Below, piece after piece: positions 14,529 through 22,942 of a stretch of 64,000 nucleotides of DNA (the stretch's first letter is position 1; every line of letters starts with the position of its first letter). Source of the DNA: an uncultured Burkholderiales bacterium (lineage in GTDB: Bacteria > Pseudomonadota > Gammaproteobacteria > Burkholderiales > Burkholderiaceae_C); assembly GCA_903932865.1 (NCBI GenBank), contig CAIZHQ010000015.1, forward strand, positions 62,001-126,000, in the 5' to 3' direction. A model generated the notes under the pieces. The model was given only the letters and a program-made list of their open reading frames with translations. It had not been told where the DNA came from and searched no databases. The position numbers and the translations under genes were made by a program.

Positions 14529-16699
14529 CAGACGGCCCCTTCAGTGGCCAGGTCGGTGCGGCGTTGCAGGGCGTCGAGCACATCTTTTTGGCTGCCGATG
14601 CTCAGGTCAATGATCTCGCGCGCTTGGGCCACGTAATAGGCCAGTTGCTCGTCGCTGCGTGTCATCGATTGGCCCAGCGCCTGTTCGATACGCTGCAGCT
14701 GGGCCATGAGTTGCTCGTTGGTCTGGCTGAAGGCCCGCACGGCAAAACCCAGGCTCGCGCCCAGGCTGGCCACGTCCACCGCGCTGGCGGTGACTTGCGC
14801 GGCGATGCCGCCCAGTTTGTCGGTCTCTTGCGCGACGTGTTGCTGGAACTGCTCGCTGGTTTGCGTCAGCGAGGCTTGGCTGCTCACCAGCAGGGCGTCG
14901 ATCACGCCGCGCTGCTCGGTCGACGCGTGGTTGATCGCATCCAGCAAGTTGCTGAGCGTGCCCAGAATGCGGGTGCGCTCTTCGAGCAAGGCGTTGTCGC
15001 GCGCCACGCTGACCGAAATTTCCTGGCGCAACTGGCCAATGACTTCGGCCGCGGCTTTGGGCGCCTCAGAGGCGGTTTCGATCAGGCGGGTGATAGGCGC
15101 TTCCAAGGCGGTGCCCAGGGTGCTCAGCTGGGCCGTGACGGTGCTTTGCAGCTCGGCCAGGCGGGCCACGGCGGCTTGGCCGCGTGCGTCTTCGGCTTGA
15201 CGCAGGGCCGACAGTTCCTCGCGCAGCAGGGCCGAGAGTTCTTCGGCACGCCGGCTGTGCTGAGCGGTCCACTGCGCCTCGGCAGCGATGCGTGTTTGCA
15301 CCAGCGCTTCGCTGCTGGCCAGCAAGCGGGTGATCTCGGCCAGGGTTTGGGTGGCCTGGGTTTGGCTGTGGGTGCTGATGTCTTGCGCGGTGCGGGCCAA
15401 GGTGTCGCAAATCGTTTGTTGTTGGGCCAAGGTGTGTGTGCCCGAAGCTTGCCACTGCTGCTGCAGGGCATCGGCCATGCGGTGCAGCGCGGCTTGCCAA
15501 CTGTCCAGGCGCTGCTGGTCGGCACTGCTTTGTTGGGCGTGTTGTTGGGTTTGGGCGTTGCCCACTTGCGCGACCAAGGCCTGGGCACTGCGCTCGAAAT
15601 TCTGGCCAAAAGCTTCCAGCGTCTGGCCCACGCGCTCGCTCATGCGGCTGCTGCTTTGTTCGTGCAGGCTGAGCGTCTGGGCGCTGGTGTGCGCCAAGGT
15701 GGCGGCAGTGGCCGTGAGCTGCATGTGCACCTCGGCCAGTTGCTGCTGGGCGTTGTGCAGCAATCGGTCGTTCAGGCTTTGGGCCTGTTCGGCCAGCTGA
15801 GCCATGGTGGCTTGCACCACTGGGCGAATGCCGTCGCTGGCCAGTTGCAAGCTTTGGCCGAGGCTGGTGCGCAGCGACTGGTCCACCGATTGCGCCAGTC
15901 CCGTGTAGGCGCTGTGCACTTCACGCTGCACCTGTTGCTGAAAGCTCTGCTGGCTCGCCAGCAGTTGCGTGTGGGTTTGCTCGGTGCTGCTGGCCATCTG
16001 GGTCATCAGGGCTTGCAGTTGCTGCAGCACTTGCGGCAGGGCTTGGGCCTGCTGCTCCAGCGCCAGGTAACTTTGCTGTCGTTGGTGCGCGAGCGAAAAA
16101 CGCTGCAGCTGGTTGTGGACCAAGGTGTCGAGTTGCTGCGAGGCCAGAGCGCGTTCACGCCGGGCCAGGCTGCTCATCAGGCCCAGCATCGCCGAGGTGG
16201 CCACGCCCGCGACTGAGGTGCCAAAGGCCAGGCCCAGGCCTTTGATGGGTTCAGAAAACGCGGCCCGTACCCCCGCAATGGAGTTGGAGCCTTCGAGCGC
16301 GAACACCGCGCCGTTGAGGGTGACCACCATGCCCAAAAAAGTACCCAGCATGCCCAGCATGACCAGCAGGCCCACCAGGTAAGGGGTGAACACCGGGCCG
16401 GGCAGGGCCACGCGTTCGCCTTGCACCCGCTGGCGCACCGGGTTTTGCAAGGCCGCAGGCAAGGTGATGAGCCAGTCGCTCAGTTGGGCCAGGTTGGCAG
16501 GGACGTGGCCCAAGGCCTGGTTGAGAACGTCTGTGATGGCGCGGTAATGGCGCAGCTCCCAAGCGCCAAAACCATATACAACACCAATCAGCATTGTCAT
16601 GACCAGCACCAGAAAGTGGCTGTTGGCCACGGCCGTCGCGACCCAAATCAGGACCAAAGCGCCCAGGCCAAAGGCGATCAAAAAAGAATAGCGTTTCAT
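14528..16699 (-). CDS. DUF802-type MotA/TolQ-like membrane protein with long coiled-coil tail (ZorA-like architecture)
   Basis: 723 residues. Four hydrophobic segments are visible at about 5-24, 28-46, 105-130 and 157-178; the last two, with GMLGTFLGMVVTLNG and LGLAFGTSVAGVATSAMLGL, match the pore helices of MotA/ExbB/TolQ. After residue 180 comes a Gln/Ala-rich helical tail of about 540 residues with repeating AQ, SLTQTSEQ and LDAINHAS-like heptads and no enzymatic motif. This layout, a proton-channel head plus a very long cytoplasmic tail, is that of ZorA of the Zorya defence system. I assign the tail to DUF802 from memory. The upstream and downstream genes overlap by ATGA. Confidence 0.8.
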   Translation of the reverse strand: MKRYSFLIAFGLGALVLIWVATAVANSHFLVLVMTMLIGVVYGFGAWELRHYRAITDVLNQALGHVPANLAQLSDWLITLPAALQNPVRQRVQGERVALPGPVFTPYLVGLLVMLGMLGTFLGMVVTLNGAVFALEGSNSIAGVRAAFSEPIKGLGLAFGTSVAGVATSAMLGLMSSLARRERALASQQLDTLVHNQLQRFSLAHQRQQSYLALEQQAQALPQVLQQLQALMTQMASSTEQTHTQLLASQQSFQQQVQREVHSAYTGLAQSVDQSLRTSLGQSLQLASDGIRPVVQATMAQLAEQAQSLNDRLLHNAQQQLAEVHMQLTATAATLAHTSAQTLSLHEQSSSRMSERVGQTLEAFGQNFERSAQALVAQVGNAQTQQHAQQSSADQQRLDSWQAALHRMADALQQQWQASGTHTLAQQQTICDTLARTAQDISTHSQTQATQTLAEITRLLASSEALVQTRIAAEAQWTAQHSRRAEELSALLREELSALRQAEDARGQAAVARLAELQSTVTAQLSTLGTALEAPITRLIETASEAPKAAAEVIGQLRQEISVSVARDNALLEERTRILGTLSNLLDAINHASTEQRGVIDALLVSSQASLTQTSEQFQQHVAQETDKLGGIAAQVTASAVDVASLGASLGFAVRAFSQTNEQLMAQLQRIEQALGQSMTRSDEQLAYYVAQAREIIDLSIGSQKDVLDALQRRTDLATEGAV

Positions 16700-17538
16700 T
16701 GTTTTGGTGCGGCAAATGAGGTGAGGGCTTCGAGCAGACCGAGGGTGGGCTGCAGCCGTGTGTCGAGCTCAGCCAGCAAGGCCTGGCGAAGGGTTTGGCG
16801 CAGTGACATCAGCCAGCTGCTGGGATCGCCCTTGGGGGTGTCGTTTGGCGTCGTGTCAATGCGGTCTATGTCGTCAGTGGCAGCCACCATGGCATCGGCA
16901 GTTTTGGTGGCCAGGGCCTGAACCTGGATGTGCGCCTTGAGGGTTTGCACAAAGCGCTTTTCCAGCAGCTTGGACGTTTTGGCCAGCAGCACCGCTTCGC
17001 GCTCGGCAAGGATGTTTTCAAAAGCAGCGTCGAGTGCGGCCAGTTGCTGCCCAACGCTTTCGCGTTGGCTCAGCTGCAGGCGCAACTGGGCGCGCAAGTT
17101 GCGCAGTGTGATTTCCATTTGCCGCTGGTGTGCAGCCACAAAGCGTCGGTAGGGCTCAAACGCGGTCTTGATCTCTACCGGCTCGTCCAAAACCGGGGTG
17201 GGCATGTCGATGCGCGCCAGGCCTGAGCCCGCCGGGGCACCTTGGGAGATGGACTCGACCAGTTGGGCACGCACTTTTTCCACATGCCTGGCCAGTGCCT
17301 CGGGGGCGAGGGGGGGCATGCGTTGCCCATGGGCAGGCAGGGTGGTGGTTTGTGCAGCACTGGCGGTCTCTGGGGGCAGCACGCCGTGCAGCGCAATGGC
17401 CTGCCGAAAATTCAGCCAATCGCCCAGTTTTTGTCCCACATCCTCTGCCTGACGGGCAGGCGCGAGCAGGGCGTTTTCGGTCAGAAAACGCACCAAGCTG
17501 GCGCTGTAAAGGCTGGCACGCGGCAGGGCTCGCGTCAT
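16696..17538 (-). CDS. DUF3348-like protein, first gene of the motor-like operon
   Basis: 280 residues. It is mostly helical, with a conserved-looking start (SLVRFLTENALLAPARQAED, then LGDWLNFRQAIAL), a Pro-rich linker, and a central block PVEIKTAFEPYRRFVAAHQR with MEITLRNLRAQLRLQL, then EREAVLLAKTSKLLEKRF. No signal peptide, membrane helix or enzymatic motif. It matches the DUF3348 family as I know it, which is found next to DUF802. Its stop overlaps the start of the DUF802 gene, so it is translated as the first product of the four-gene unit. Confidence 0.7.
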   Translation of the reverse strand: MTRALPRASLYSASLVRFLTENALLAPARQAEDVGQKLGDWLNFRQAIALHGVLPPETASAAQTTTLPAHGQRMPPLAPEALARHVEKVRAQLVESISQGAPAGSGLARIDMPTPVLDEPVEIKTAFEPYRRFVAAHQRQMEITLRNLRAQLRLQLSQRESVGQQLAALDAAFENILAEREAVLLAKTSKLLEKRFVQTLKAHIQVQALATKTADAMVAATDDIDRIDTTPNDTPKGDPSSWLMSLRQTLRQALLAELDTRLQPTLGLLEALTSFAAPKQ

Positions 17539-17746
17539 GGGTGTGTGAGGGTGTTGAATCGGGCAAACAGAGCCGAAGGCTCTAGTGGCAACGGGCGCCG
17601 AGCGCTCACGTCATGAACTGCCTCAATCGGCAGAGCAAAGATTTTACCTCTTGCGGTTTTGATGCATTCATTTGGATTAAATTTAAAATAAATCAGCTTT
17701 CACACTGTTTCAGCGGCATTCACCCATGAAGGGGTTCTCCAAAGCT
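17539..17746. other. Intergenic region with upstream sequence of the motor-like operon
   Basis: 208 bases between the DUF3348 start and the end of gluQ. It holds a perfect hairpin AGAGCC-GAA-GGCTCT (17569-17583) in the presumed 5' leader, and an AT-rich stretch near 17655-17695 that is unlike its surroundings and could hold the promoter (TAAAAT on the minus strand near 17640). No gene is seen. Confidence 0.4.
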
Positions 17747-18637
17747 TCAGCTTGTGTGCGAAATGAACAGGCGGGTCCAAGAGGCCTGCGCCTGGGTCAG
17801 AAAGTTGGTCAGCGATGTTTGGGCGGGCAAACCCAGCACTTGGGCAGCCTGACCCAGGGCCCAAAAGGGGTCAGACAGGTCCAGCGCCAGCGCCCCGTTT
17901 TGTTTGCTGAGTTTTTCGCCATCTGCCCCCAGCACCAGGGGCGTGTGCAGGTACTGGAGTGTGGGCAGACCCAAAGCGTGCTGCAGTAAGATTTGCCGGG
18001 CCGTGTTGTCGGCCAGGTCCTGACCGCGCACCACATGGGTCACGCCTTGCGCGGCGTCGTCCACCACCACCGCCAGCTGGTAGGCCCACAGGCCATCGGC
18101 GCGCCGCAGCACAAAGTCACCCACGTCTTGCCCCACGTTTTGCTGCTGAGCTCCCAAGCGGCGGTCGTGCCAGTGCGTGACATCGGGCAGCCCCAGCGCA
18201 GTTTGCACGGCCTGCACATTCAACCGCCAGGCACGGGCGGGTTTGCCTTGCAGGCCCTCTCGGCAGGTGCCGGGGTAAATGGCGGCGCTGTGCCTTGCGA
18301 CGGCTTGGGCTGATTCAATCTCTTTGCGCGAGCAGCCGCAGGGGTAGGCCCAGCCTTGGTTCACCAGGCTTTGCAGGGCAGCGGCATAGGCGTCGCCGCG
18401 CTGGCTTTGCCACAGCACGGGACCATCGGGTGTCAGGCCACAGGCCGCCAGTTGCTGCAAGATGGCCTGGTCAGCCTGCGGCACGCAGCGCGGCGTGTCG
18501 ACGTCTTCGATGCGCACCCGCCATTGGCCTCCATGTGATTGGGCGTCCAGCCAGCTGGCCAGCGCCGCCACCAGGGAGCCAGGATGCAAAAGGCCGGTTG
18601 GCGAGGGTGCGAACCGGCCTGTGTATACCTCAGCCAT
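17747..18637 (-). CDS. gluQ: Glutamyl-Q tRNA(Asp) synthetase
   Basis: 296 residues, the length of the truncated GluRS paralogue that lacks the anticodon-binding domain. [20 protein letters not shown] is the HIGH-like block; [10 protein letters not shown] with a later PGTC provides the zinc-binding cysteines; [10 protein letters not shown] is the KMSKS-like loop. It adds glutamate to queuosine in the anticodon of tRNA(Asp). It lies 21 bases after the flavoprotein gene and is probably co-transcribed with it. Confidence 0.92.
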   Translation of the reverse strand: MAEVYTGRFAPSPTGLLHPGSLVAALASWLDAQSHGGQWRVRIEDVDTPRCVPQADQAILQQLAACGLTPDGPVLWQSQRGDAYAAALQSLVNQGWAYPCGCSRKEIESAQAVARHSAAIYPGTCREGLQGKPARAWRLNVQAVQTALGLPDVTHWHDRRLGAQQQNVGQDVGDFVLRRADGLWAYQLAVVVDDAAQGVTHVVRGQDLADNTARQILLQHALGLPTLQYLHTPLVLGADGEKLSKQNGALALDLSDPFWALGQAAQVLGLPAQTSLTNFLTQAQASWTRLFISHTS

Positions 18638-18658
18638 GCAGGGTCAGCTTGTCGGTAA

Positions 18659-19705
18659 TTAGCGCTTTTTGAGCACCGCCAAAGCCAGCTCCAGGCCCGA
18701 GACGAAGGCGTCTTCGACCCGGTGGCCTAAGCACCAGTCGCCGCACAGGCCAATACCTTGATCCTTGAACCACAGGTGACTCTCGCCCAAGGGTTGAGAG
18801 GTCTTGGCGTACAGCCAGCGGTGCACCTCGGCGAGGTCCGGGGTAACGCGGATGCCGGTGATCTCGGCAAAGGCCTTGATGAGTTTGCCTTTGATGCGAT
18901 CGGGCGTGTCGTTCACGTGCTCGGCCGACCAGGGGGCGCTGGCCTGCACGGTCCAGCGCTCGATGCGTTCTCGCCCAGGCTTGGACGATTCGCGCGCCAT
19001 CCAGGCGATGCGGTGGTGCGTGCTGCGTGCCGCGTTCCATTGCGGGCCGATGGTGATCAGGCCCGGTTGAACGGCCTGGGGGTAGGCCAGCATCAGCGTC
19101 CAGCAGGGGTCTACTCGCACCTCTTGGAGGGGATCGGCCAGTGCGCCTTGACCCGAAGTCTGAAGCAAAGTCTTCGCCTGTGCGGGCGGAATGGCCAGGA
19201 TGACTTTGTCAAAACCAGCGAAGATTTGCTGACCCCCATCTTCGCTTTCGGTGTGCAGTTGCCAGCCGTTTTTCTGAAGGGGATCGGGCGAGATGTGCGT
19301 GACCCGGGTTTGCAGCTGCACATTGCCGTCCTCGACCAAAGGCGAAGCCCAGGCTTTGACCAGGCCGTTCATGCCAGGGGTGGCCACCCAGTGGCGCTCG
19401 CCGCCAGGCAGACCGGCTTCGATCACGCGTCCATTGGGGTCGAGCACGCGCACGGCATTGGCGCTCCAGGGTTTGCAAACCCCTGGGGCCGTGTTAATGG
19501 CCAACTCAAAGCGCGGATCGCGCACGGTGAAGTACTGAGCCCCGTGGTCAAAGCCGCCAAAGGCGCTCGCGCGGGTGGACATTCGCCCCCCTATGCCGCG
19601 GCTCTTGTCAAACAGAGTGACGTTGTGGCCGGCTTGGCGCAAAGTGCGTGCGCAAGTGACGCCGGCCATGCCGACACCGATGATGGCGATGTGTGGTGTG
19701 TTCAT
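18659..19705 (-). CDS. FAD-dependent NAD(P)-binding oxidoreductase, renalase-like
   Basis: 348 residues. The N-terminus IAIIGVGMAGVTCARTLRQA is a dinucleotide-binding fold, followed by LFDKSRGIGGRMSTR, the GGR block of flavin amine oxidase-type proteins, and FDHGAQYFTVRDPRF, characteristic of the renalase-like bacterial subgroup. The C-terminus GIGLCGDWCLGHRVEDAFVS is the second FAD-contact motif. The physiological substrate is unknown; related enzymes oxidise misreduced NAD(P)H isomers. Next to gluQ, with which it forms a likely operon. Confidence 0.78.
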   Translation of the reverse strand: MNTPHIAIIGVGMAGVTCARTLRQAGHNVTLFDKSRGIGGRMSTRASAFGGFDHGAQYFTVRDPRFELAINTAPGVCKPWSANAVRVLDPNGRVIEAGLPGGERHWVATPGMNGLVKAWASPLVEDGNVQLQTRVTHISPDPLQKNGWQLHTESEDGGQQIFAGFDKVILAIPPAQAKTLLQTSGQGALADPLQEVRVDPCWTLMLAYPQAVQPGLITIGPQWNAARSTHHRIAWMARESSKPGRERIERWTVQASAPWSAEHVNDTPDRIKGKLIKAFAEITGIRVTPDLAEVHRWLYAKTSQPLGESHLWFKDQGIGLCGDWCLGHRVEDAFVSGLELALAVLKKR

Positions 19706-19782
19706 GGGGTCACTTTAGCTGAGAAAAGGGCCTTGAAACCGCCCGGGTGGGTTATTCCCGATGTCGGTGGCGGTGGTCGTTT

Positions 19783-20721
19783 TCACACACGGTGCACAGG
19801 TCGCAACAGGGCCTCACGGGTGGCAGGCCGCACCAGTTGGTCTAGCCACCAGCGCAGGGCTTGTCCTGCGGGCGTTTGCGCGGTGTCGCGCCAGGCCAGG
19901 TGGCAGGTGTTGCTGCGCGGCGTGTGAACCTGCTTGGCCACCAGCTGTCCCTTGTCGATGTAAGGCCTGGCCAGCGATTCGGGTAAAAAACCACCACCCA
20001 GGCCGCGCAATTGCGCTTCGAGTTTGCTCGGCATGTCGGGCACGGTGAACACATCTTGTCCCCCTTGCAGCCCGATGGTCAGGCCCGTGCCCCGGCTGAC
20101 CGAATCGGCCACGGCTACGGCGCGGTGCTGCTGCAAATTGGCGTCCGTCAGCGGCTCGGCAGCTGGGGCCAGCGGGTGTTGCGGGGCCACGGCATAGACA
20201 AAAGCGATCTCGCCCAGAACCGCGTGCCGCAGGTCGGTTTTCAGGCCTGGCTCCAGCACCACGCCCAGGGCCAGATCGGCCTGGCCCGAGGTGAGCGCGG
20301 CCAGCGTGCCCGACAGGGTTTCGTAGCGCAGCCGCAGCCGGGTGGGCGCGCCCAGCGCCAAAAAGCTGGCGCACAGGTCCATGACCACGCTGCGCGAGAC
20401 GATGCTGTCCACTGCCACGGTGAACACCGCTTCCCAGCCCGTGGCCACGCGGCGCACGCGGTTGGCCACGGCGTCCATATCATCGAGCAAGCGGCTGGCC
20501 TCGCGCAGCAATTCTCGGCCTGCGGCCGTGGGCACGGCCTTGCGTGCACTGCGGTCAAACAGCAGCACATCGAGCGCGTCTTCGATCTGGCGGACCCGGT
20601 AGGTCAGGGCGCTGGGCACCAGGTTCAGGGTGCGGGCGGCAGCGGCAAAGCTGCCTTTTTGGTCAATGGTCTGCAGCATCAGCAGGGCTTCGGGGGTCAG
20701 CCAGTCGCGGGGTGTTTGCAT
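19783..20721 (-). CDS. LysR-family transcriptional regulator
   Basis: 312 residues. The winged helix-turn-helix occupies about 12-70 (MLQTIDQKGSFAAAARTLNL, then ALTYRVRQIEDALDVLLFDR) and is followed by the linker helix and a periplasmic-binding-like effector domain. It is transcribed away from the pirin and flavodoxin-like genes, and a perfect palindrome lies 12 bases from its start. The usual inference is that it regulates that pair and itself. The effector is unknown. Confidence 0.9.
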   Translation of the reverse strand: MQTPRDWLTPEALLMLQTIDQKGSFAAAARTLNLVPSALTYRVRQIEDALDVLLFDRSARKAVPTAAGRELLREASRLLDDMDAVANRVRRVATGWEAVFTVAVDSIVSRSVVMDLCASFLALGAPTRLRLRYETLSGTLAALTSGQADLALGVVLEPGLKTDLRHAVLGEIAFVYAVAPQHPLAPAAEPLTDANLQQHRAVAVADSVSRGTGLTIGLQGGQDVFTVPDMPSKLEAQLRGLGGGFLPESLARPYIDKGQLVAKQVHTPRSNTCHLAWRDTAQTPAGQALRWWLDQLVRPATREALLRPVHRV

Positions 20722-20733
20722 GGTTATCGCTCA

Positions 20734-20756
20734 ATCATTCAATTGGTTTGAATGAT
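20734..20756. promoter_or_regulatory. Palindromic operator between lysR and pirin genes
   Basis: ATCATTCAA-TTGGT-TTGAATGAT, a perfect nine-base inverted repeat with a five-base spacer, containing the T-N11-A pattern of LysR binding sites. It starts 12 bases upstream of the regulator's start codon, fitting autoregulation and control of the divergent genes. Confidence 0.7.
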
Positions 20757-20851
20757 GCCAGCAAATCAGGGCCACTTTCAAACAGGCCCGTAGGGCTAAA
20801 GTTCATATCTCGCCAAGACGCGAGCCCTCCCGACTTGATAAGGACACGCCC

Positions 20852-21565
20852 ATGCTGAACATCCGCAAATCGACCGACCGCGGCTACGCCGACCACGGCT
20901 GGCTGAAGTCGTTCCACAGTTTTTCTTTTGCCAATTACTTTGACCCGGCGCACATGGGGTTTGGCAATCTGCGCGTCATCAACGAAGACCGCATTGCGCC
21001 GGGCACCGGTTTTGGCACGCATGGCCACCGCGACATGGAAATCATCAGCTACGTGCTCTCGGGCAACTTGGCCCACCAGGACAGCATGGGCAATGTGAAG
21101 GGCATTCCGCCCGGTGATGTACAGCGCATGAGTGCAGGCAGCGGCGTGCAACACAGTGAGTTCAACCACGCCAAAGGCGAGCCAACCCATTTTTTACAAA
21201 TCTGGATCGAGCCCAATGTGAAGGGCATCGACCCCGGTTATGAGCAAAAGTCGGTGCCCGAGAATGCCAAGCGTGGGCAACTGGCCTTGGTGGCTGCGCC
21301 TGCATCGGACGCCCATGCTGCCGCGCACACGGTTGAAATCCATGCCGATGCCCGCATGTACTCAGGCCTGTTCAATGGCCCTGAACATGTCGTCCTGCCT
21401 CTGAACCCATCCCGTAAAGCCTATGTGTTTTTGGTGCGCGGTGCGCTGCAGGTCAATGGCCAAGCATTGATTGCGGGCGACGCGGCCATGCTTCAAGCCG
21501 AGTCTTCTTTGGCCTTGTGCGAAGGCCTGGACGCGGAAGTCCTGGTGTTCGATCTGGCCGCTTGA
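20852..21565 (+). CDS. Pirin family protein (YhhW-like)
   Basis: 237 residues, with AAGGA 8-9 bases before the ATG. The N-terminal cupin contains GFGTHGHRDMEIISYVLSG and LAHQDSMGN, with the histidines and glutamate that bind metal (HGHRDME, HQ and E), then GVQHSEFNH. The C-terminal cupin is degenerate. YhhW-type pirins show quercetin 2,3-dioxygenase activity in vitro. It is followed after 39 bases by a flavodoxin-like gene and preceded by a divergent LysR gene, so a redox or electrophile response is plausible. Confidence 0.88.
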   Translation: MLNIRKSTDRGYADHGWLKSFHSFSFANYFDPAHMGFGNLRVINEDRIAPGTGFGTHGHRDMEIISYVLSGNLAHQDSMGNVKGIPPGDVQRMSAGSGVQHSEFNHAKGEPTHFLQIWIEPNVKGIDPGYEQKSVPENAKRGQLALVAAPASDAHAAAHTVEIHADARMYSGLFNGPEHVVLPLNPSRKAYVFLVRGALQVNGQALIAGDAAMLQAESSLALCEGLDAEVLVFDLAA

Positions 21566-21604
21566 TTTTTTTCACCCTCTGACCTTTCTTCAGGAACTTT
21601 TCGC

Positions 21605-22138
21605 ATGTCAAAAACCATTGTTGTCTACCATTCCGGCTACGGCCATACCCAACGCGTGGCCCAATTTGTGGCCCAAGGTGCCAACGCACAAGTGATCGCG
21701 ATCGATGCCGATGGCAACATCACCGACGCCGACTGGACCGCATTGGATGCGGCCGATGCGATCATCTTCGGCTCGCCCACTTACATGGGCATGGCCTCTT
21801 GGCAGTTCAAGAAGTTTGCCGATGCCACGTCCAAGCGGTGGTTCACCAGCGCCTGGAAAGACAAAGTCGCAGGTGGCTTCACCATCTCGGCCAGCCCCAG
21901 TGGCGACAAGCTGTCCACCATCCAGTACTTCATCACCTTGTCCCAGCAGCAAGGCATGATTTGGGTGGGCCAGCCCGCTCTGAACGATGGCACCATCAAC
22001 CGCATCGGCTCCAACTCCGGCGTGATGGCGCAAGTGGGTCCGACCAGCCCCGCAGAAGACATCCCCCAAGGTGACCTGGACACCGCCAAAGCTTACGGCG
22101 AGCGCGTTGCCGGTGTCGCTGCCAAGCTGCGAGGCTGA
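21605..22138 (+). CDS. Flavodoxin-like NAD(P)H:quinone oxidoreductase family protein
   Basis: 177 residues. The FMN phosphate loop is YHSGYGHTQRVAQ, the second FMN contact is IIFGSPTYMGMASWQFK (GSPTYMG as in WrbA), and the third is around FTISASPSGDK. It probably reduces quinones or other small oxidants with an FMN cofactor. It forms a two-gene unit with the pirin gene; the LysR palindrome upstream suggests inducible expression. WrbA itself is somewhat longer, so no gene name is given. Confidence 0.83.
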   Translation: MSKTIVVYHSGYGHTQRVAQFVAQGANAQVIAIDADGNITDADWTALDAADAIIFGSPTYMGMASWQFKKFADATSKRWFTSAWKDKVAGGFTISASPSGDKLSTIQYFITLSQQQGMIWVGQPALNDGTINRIGSNSGVMAQVGPTSPAEDIPQGDLDTAKAYGERVAGVAAKLRG

Positions 22139-22200
22139 TCTCACTTTGTGGGAGGGGCACGCTCTCGCGAAAGCGGCCCCGCCTCGGTTAGCATGGCAGC

Positions 22201-22896
22201 ATGAAAATCATCACCATGCTGCCGTGGCCCGATTGGCTGGCTCTGATCACATTTTTGACTTTGTGGGTGGGCTACGCCTGGCTTGCCAAGGTGCGCGGCC
22301 TGCGCGACCAAAGCCTGATCGCCAACACCAACCGCTATCGCCAAATGTGGATGATGCAAGCCACCCAGCGTGACCCGCGTGTGCTCGACGGTGTGATCAC
22401 GCAGAACCTGTCGCAAACCCCGGCCTTTTTTTCCTCCACCAGCATCATCATCATTGGTGGTCTGTTTGCGCTGTTGGGCACCACCGACAAAGCCGCCGAG
22501 TTGGTGGGTGAAATCCCATTTGCCCAACCCACGCCTTTGCTGGTCTTTGAACTGAAAATCTTGTTGATGGTCAGCATCTTTGTGTACGCCTTCTTCCGGT
22601 TTTCTTGGTCCATGCGTCAGTACACCTTTGTGGCGCTGGTCATCGGGGCCATGCCTTCACCCGAGGACTTTGATGCCAAGCTTTACGATCGCCAGCGCTT
22701 TGCCGAGCGTGCGGGCAATTTGGTCAGCGCTGCGGCCGAGACCTTCAACGACGGTTTGCGGGCCTACTATTTTTCGTTTGCCGCCATGGCCTGGTTTTTC
22801 TCGCCCATGGCCTTGGTCTTGGCCACGGCTTTGGTGGTCTTGATTTTGTACGGGCGTGAATTCCGCTCAGAGGTGCTGCAGGTCTTGCGCGACTGA
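22201..22896 (+). CDS. DUF599-family membrane protein
   Basis: 231 residues with four or five hydrophobic segments: about 9-26 (DWLALITFLTLWVGYAWL), 80-95, 118-140 and 195-220. Conserved-looking features are RYRQMWM near residue 46, a small loop ITQNLSQTPAFFSSTSIIII, and FSWSMRQYTF. This matches the DUF599 inner-membrane family as I know it; no function is established. It stands alone in front of dnaE. Confidence 0.75.
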   Translation: MKIITMLPWPDWLALITFLTLWVGYAWLAKVRGLRDQSLIANTNRYRQMWMMQATQRDPRVLDGVITQNLSQTPAFFSSTSIIIIGGLFALLGTTDKAAELVGEIPFAQPTPLLVFELKILLMVSIFVYAFFRFSWSMRQYTFVALVIGAMPSPEDFDAKLYDRQRFAERAGNLVSAAAETFNDGLRAYYFSFAAMAWFFSPMALVLATALVVLILYGREFRSEVLQVLRD

Positions 22897-22928
22897 AAAC
22901 GCACACCTTTTGCCGCAGGGTCACCTTC

Positions 22929-22934
22929 TACAAT
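22929..22934 (+). promoter_or_regulatory. -10 box of dnaE
   Basis: TACAAT ending nine bases before the dnaE ATG. Transcription would start within one or two bases of the start codon, and there is no Shine-Dalgarno sequence, so a leaderless mRNA is likely. Confidence 0.5.
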
Positions 22935-22942
22935 CACGGTCT

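Noticed and set aside
14495..16216. 573-codon plus-strand frame opposite the DUF802 gene
   Set aside because: Leu/Gly/Gln/His-rich composition mirrors the Gln/Ala-rich tail on the real strand; the minus-strand genes form an overlapping operon with recognisable domains.
13207..17538. A canonical Zorya defence system
   Set aside because: No ZorC, ZorD (helicase/nuclease) or ZorE-like gene is adjacent; only the motor layout is similar, so it is reported as a ZorAB-like operon and not as Zorya.
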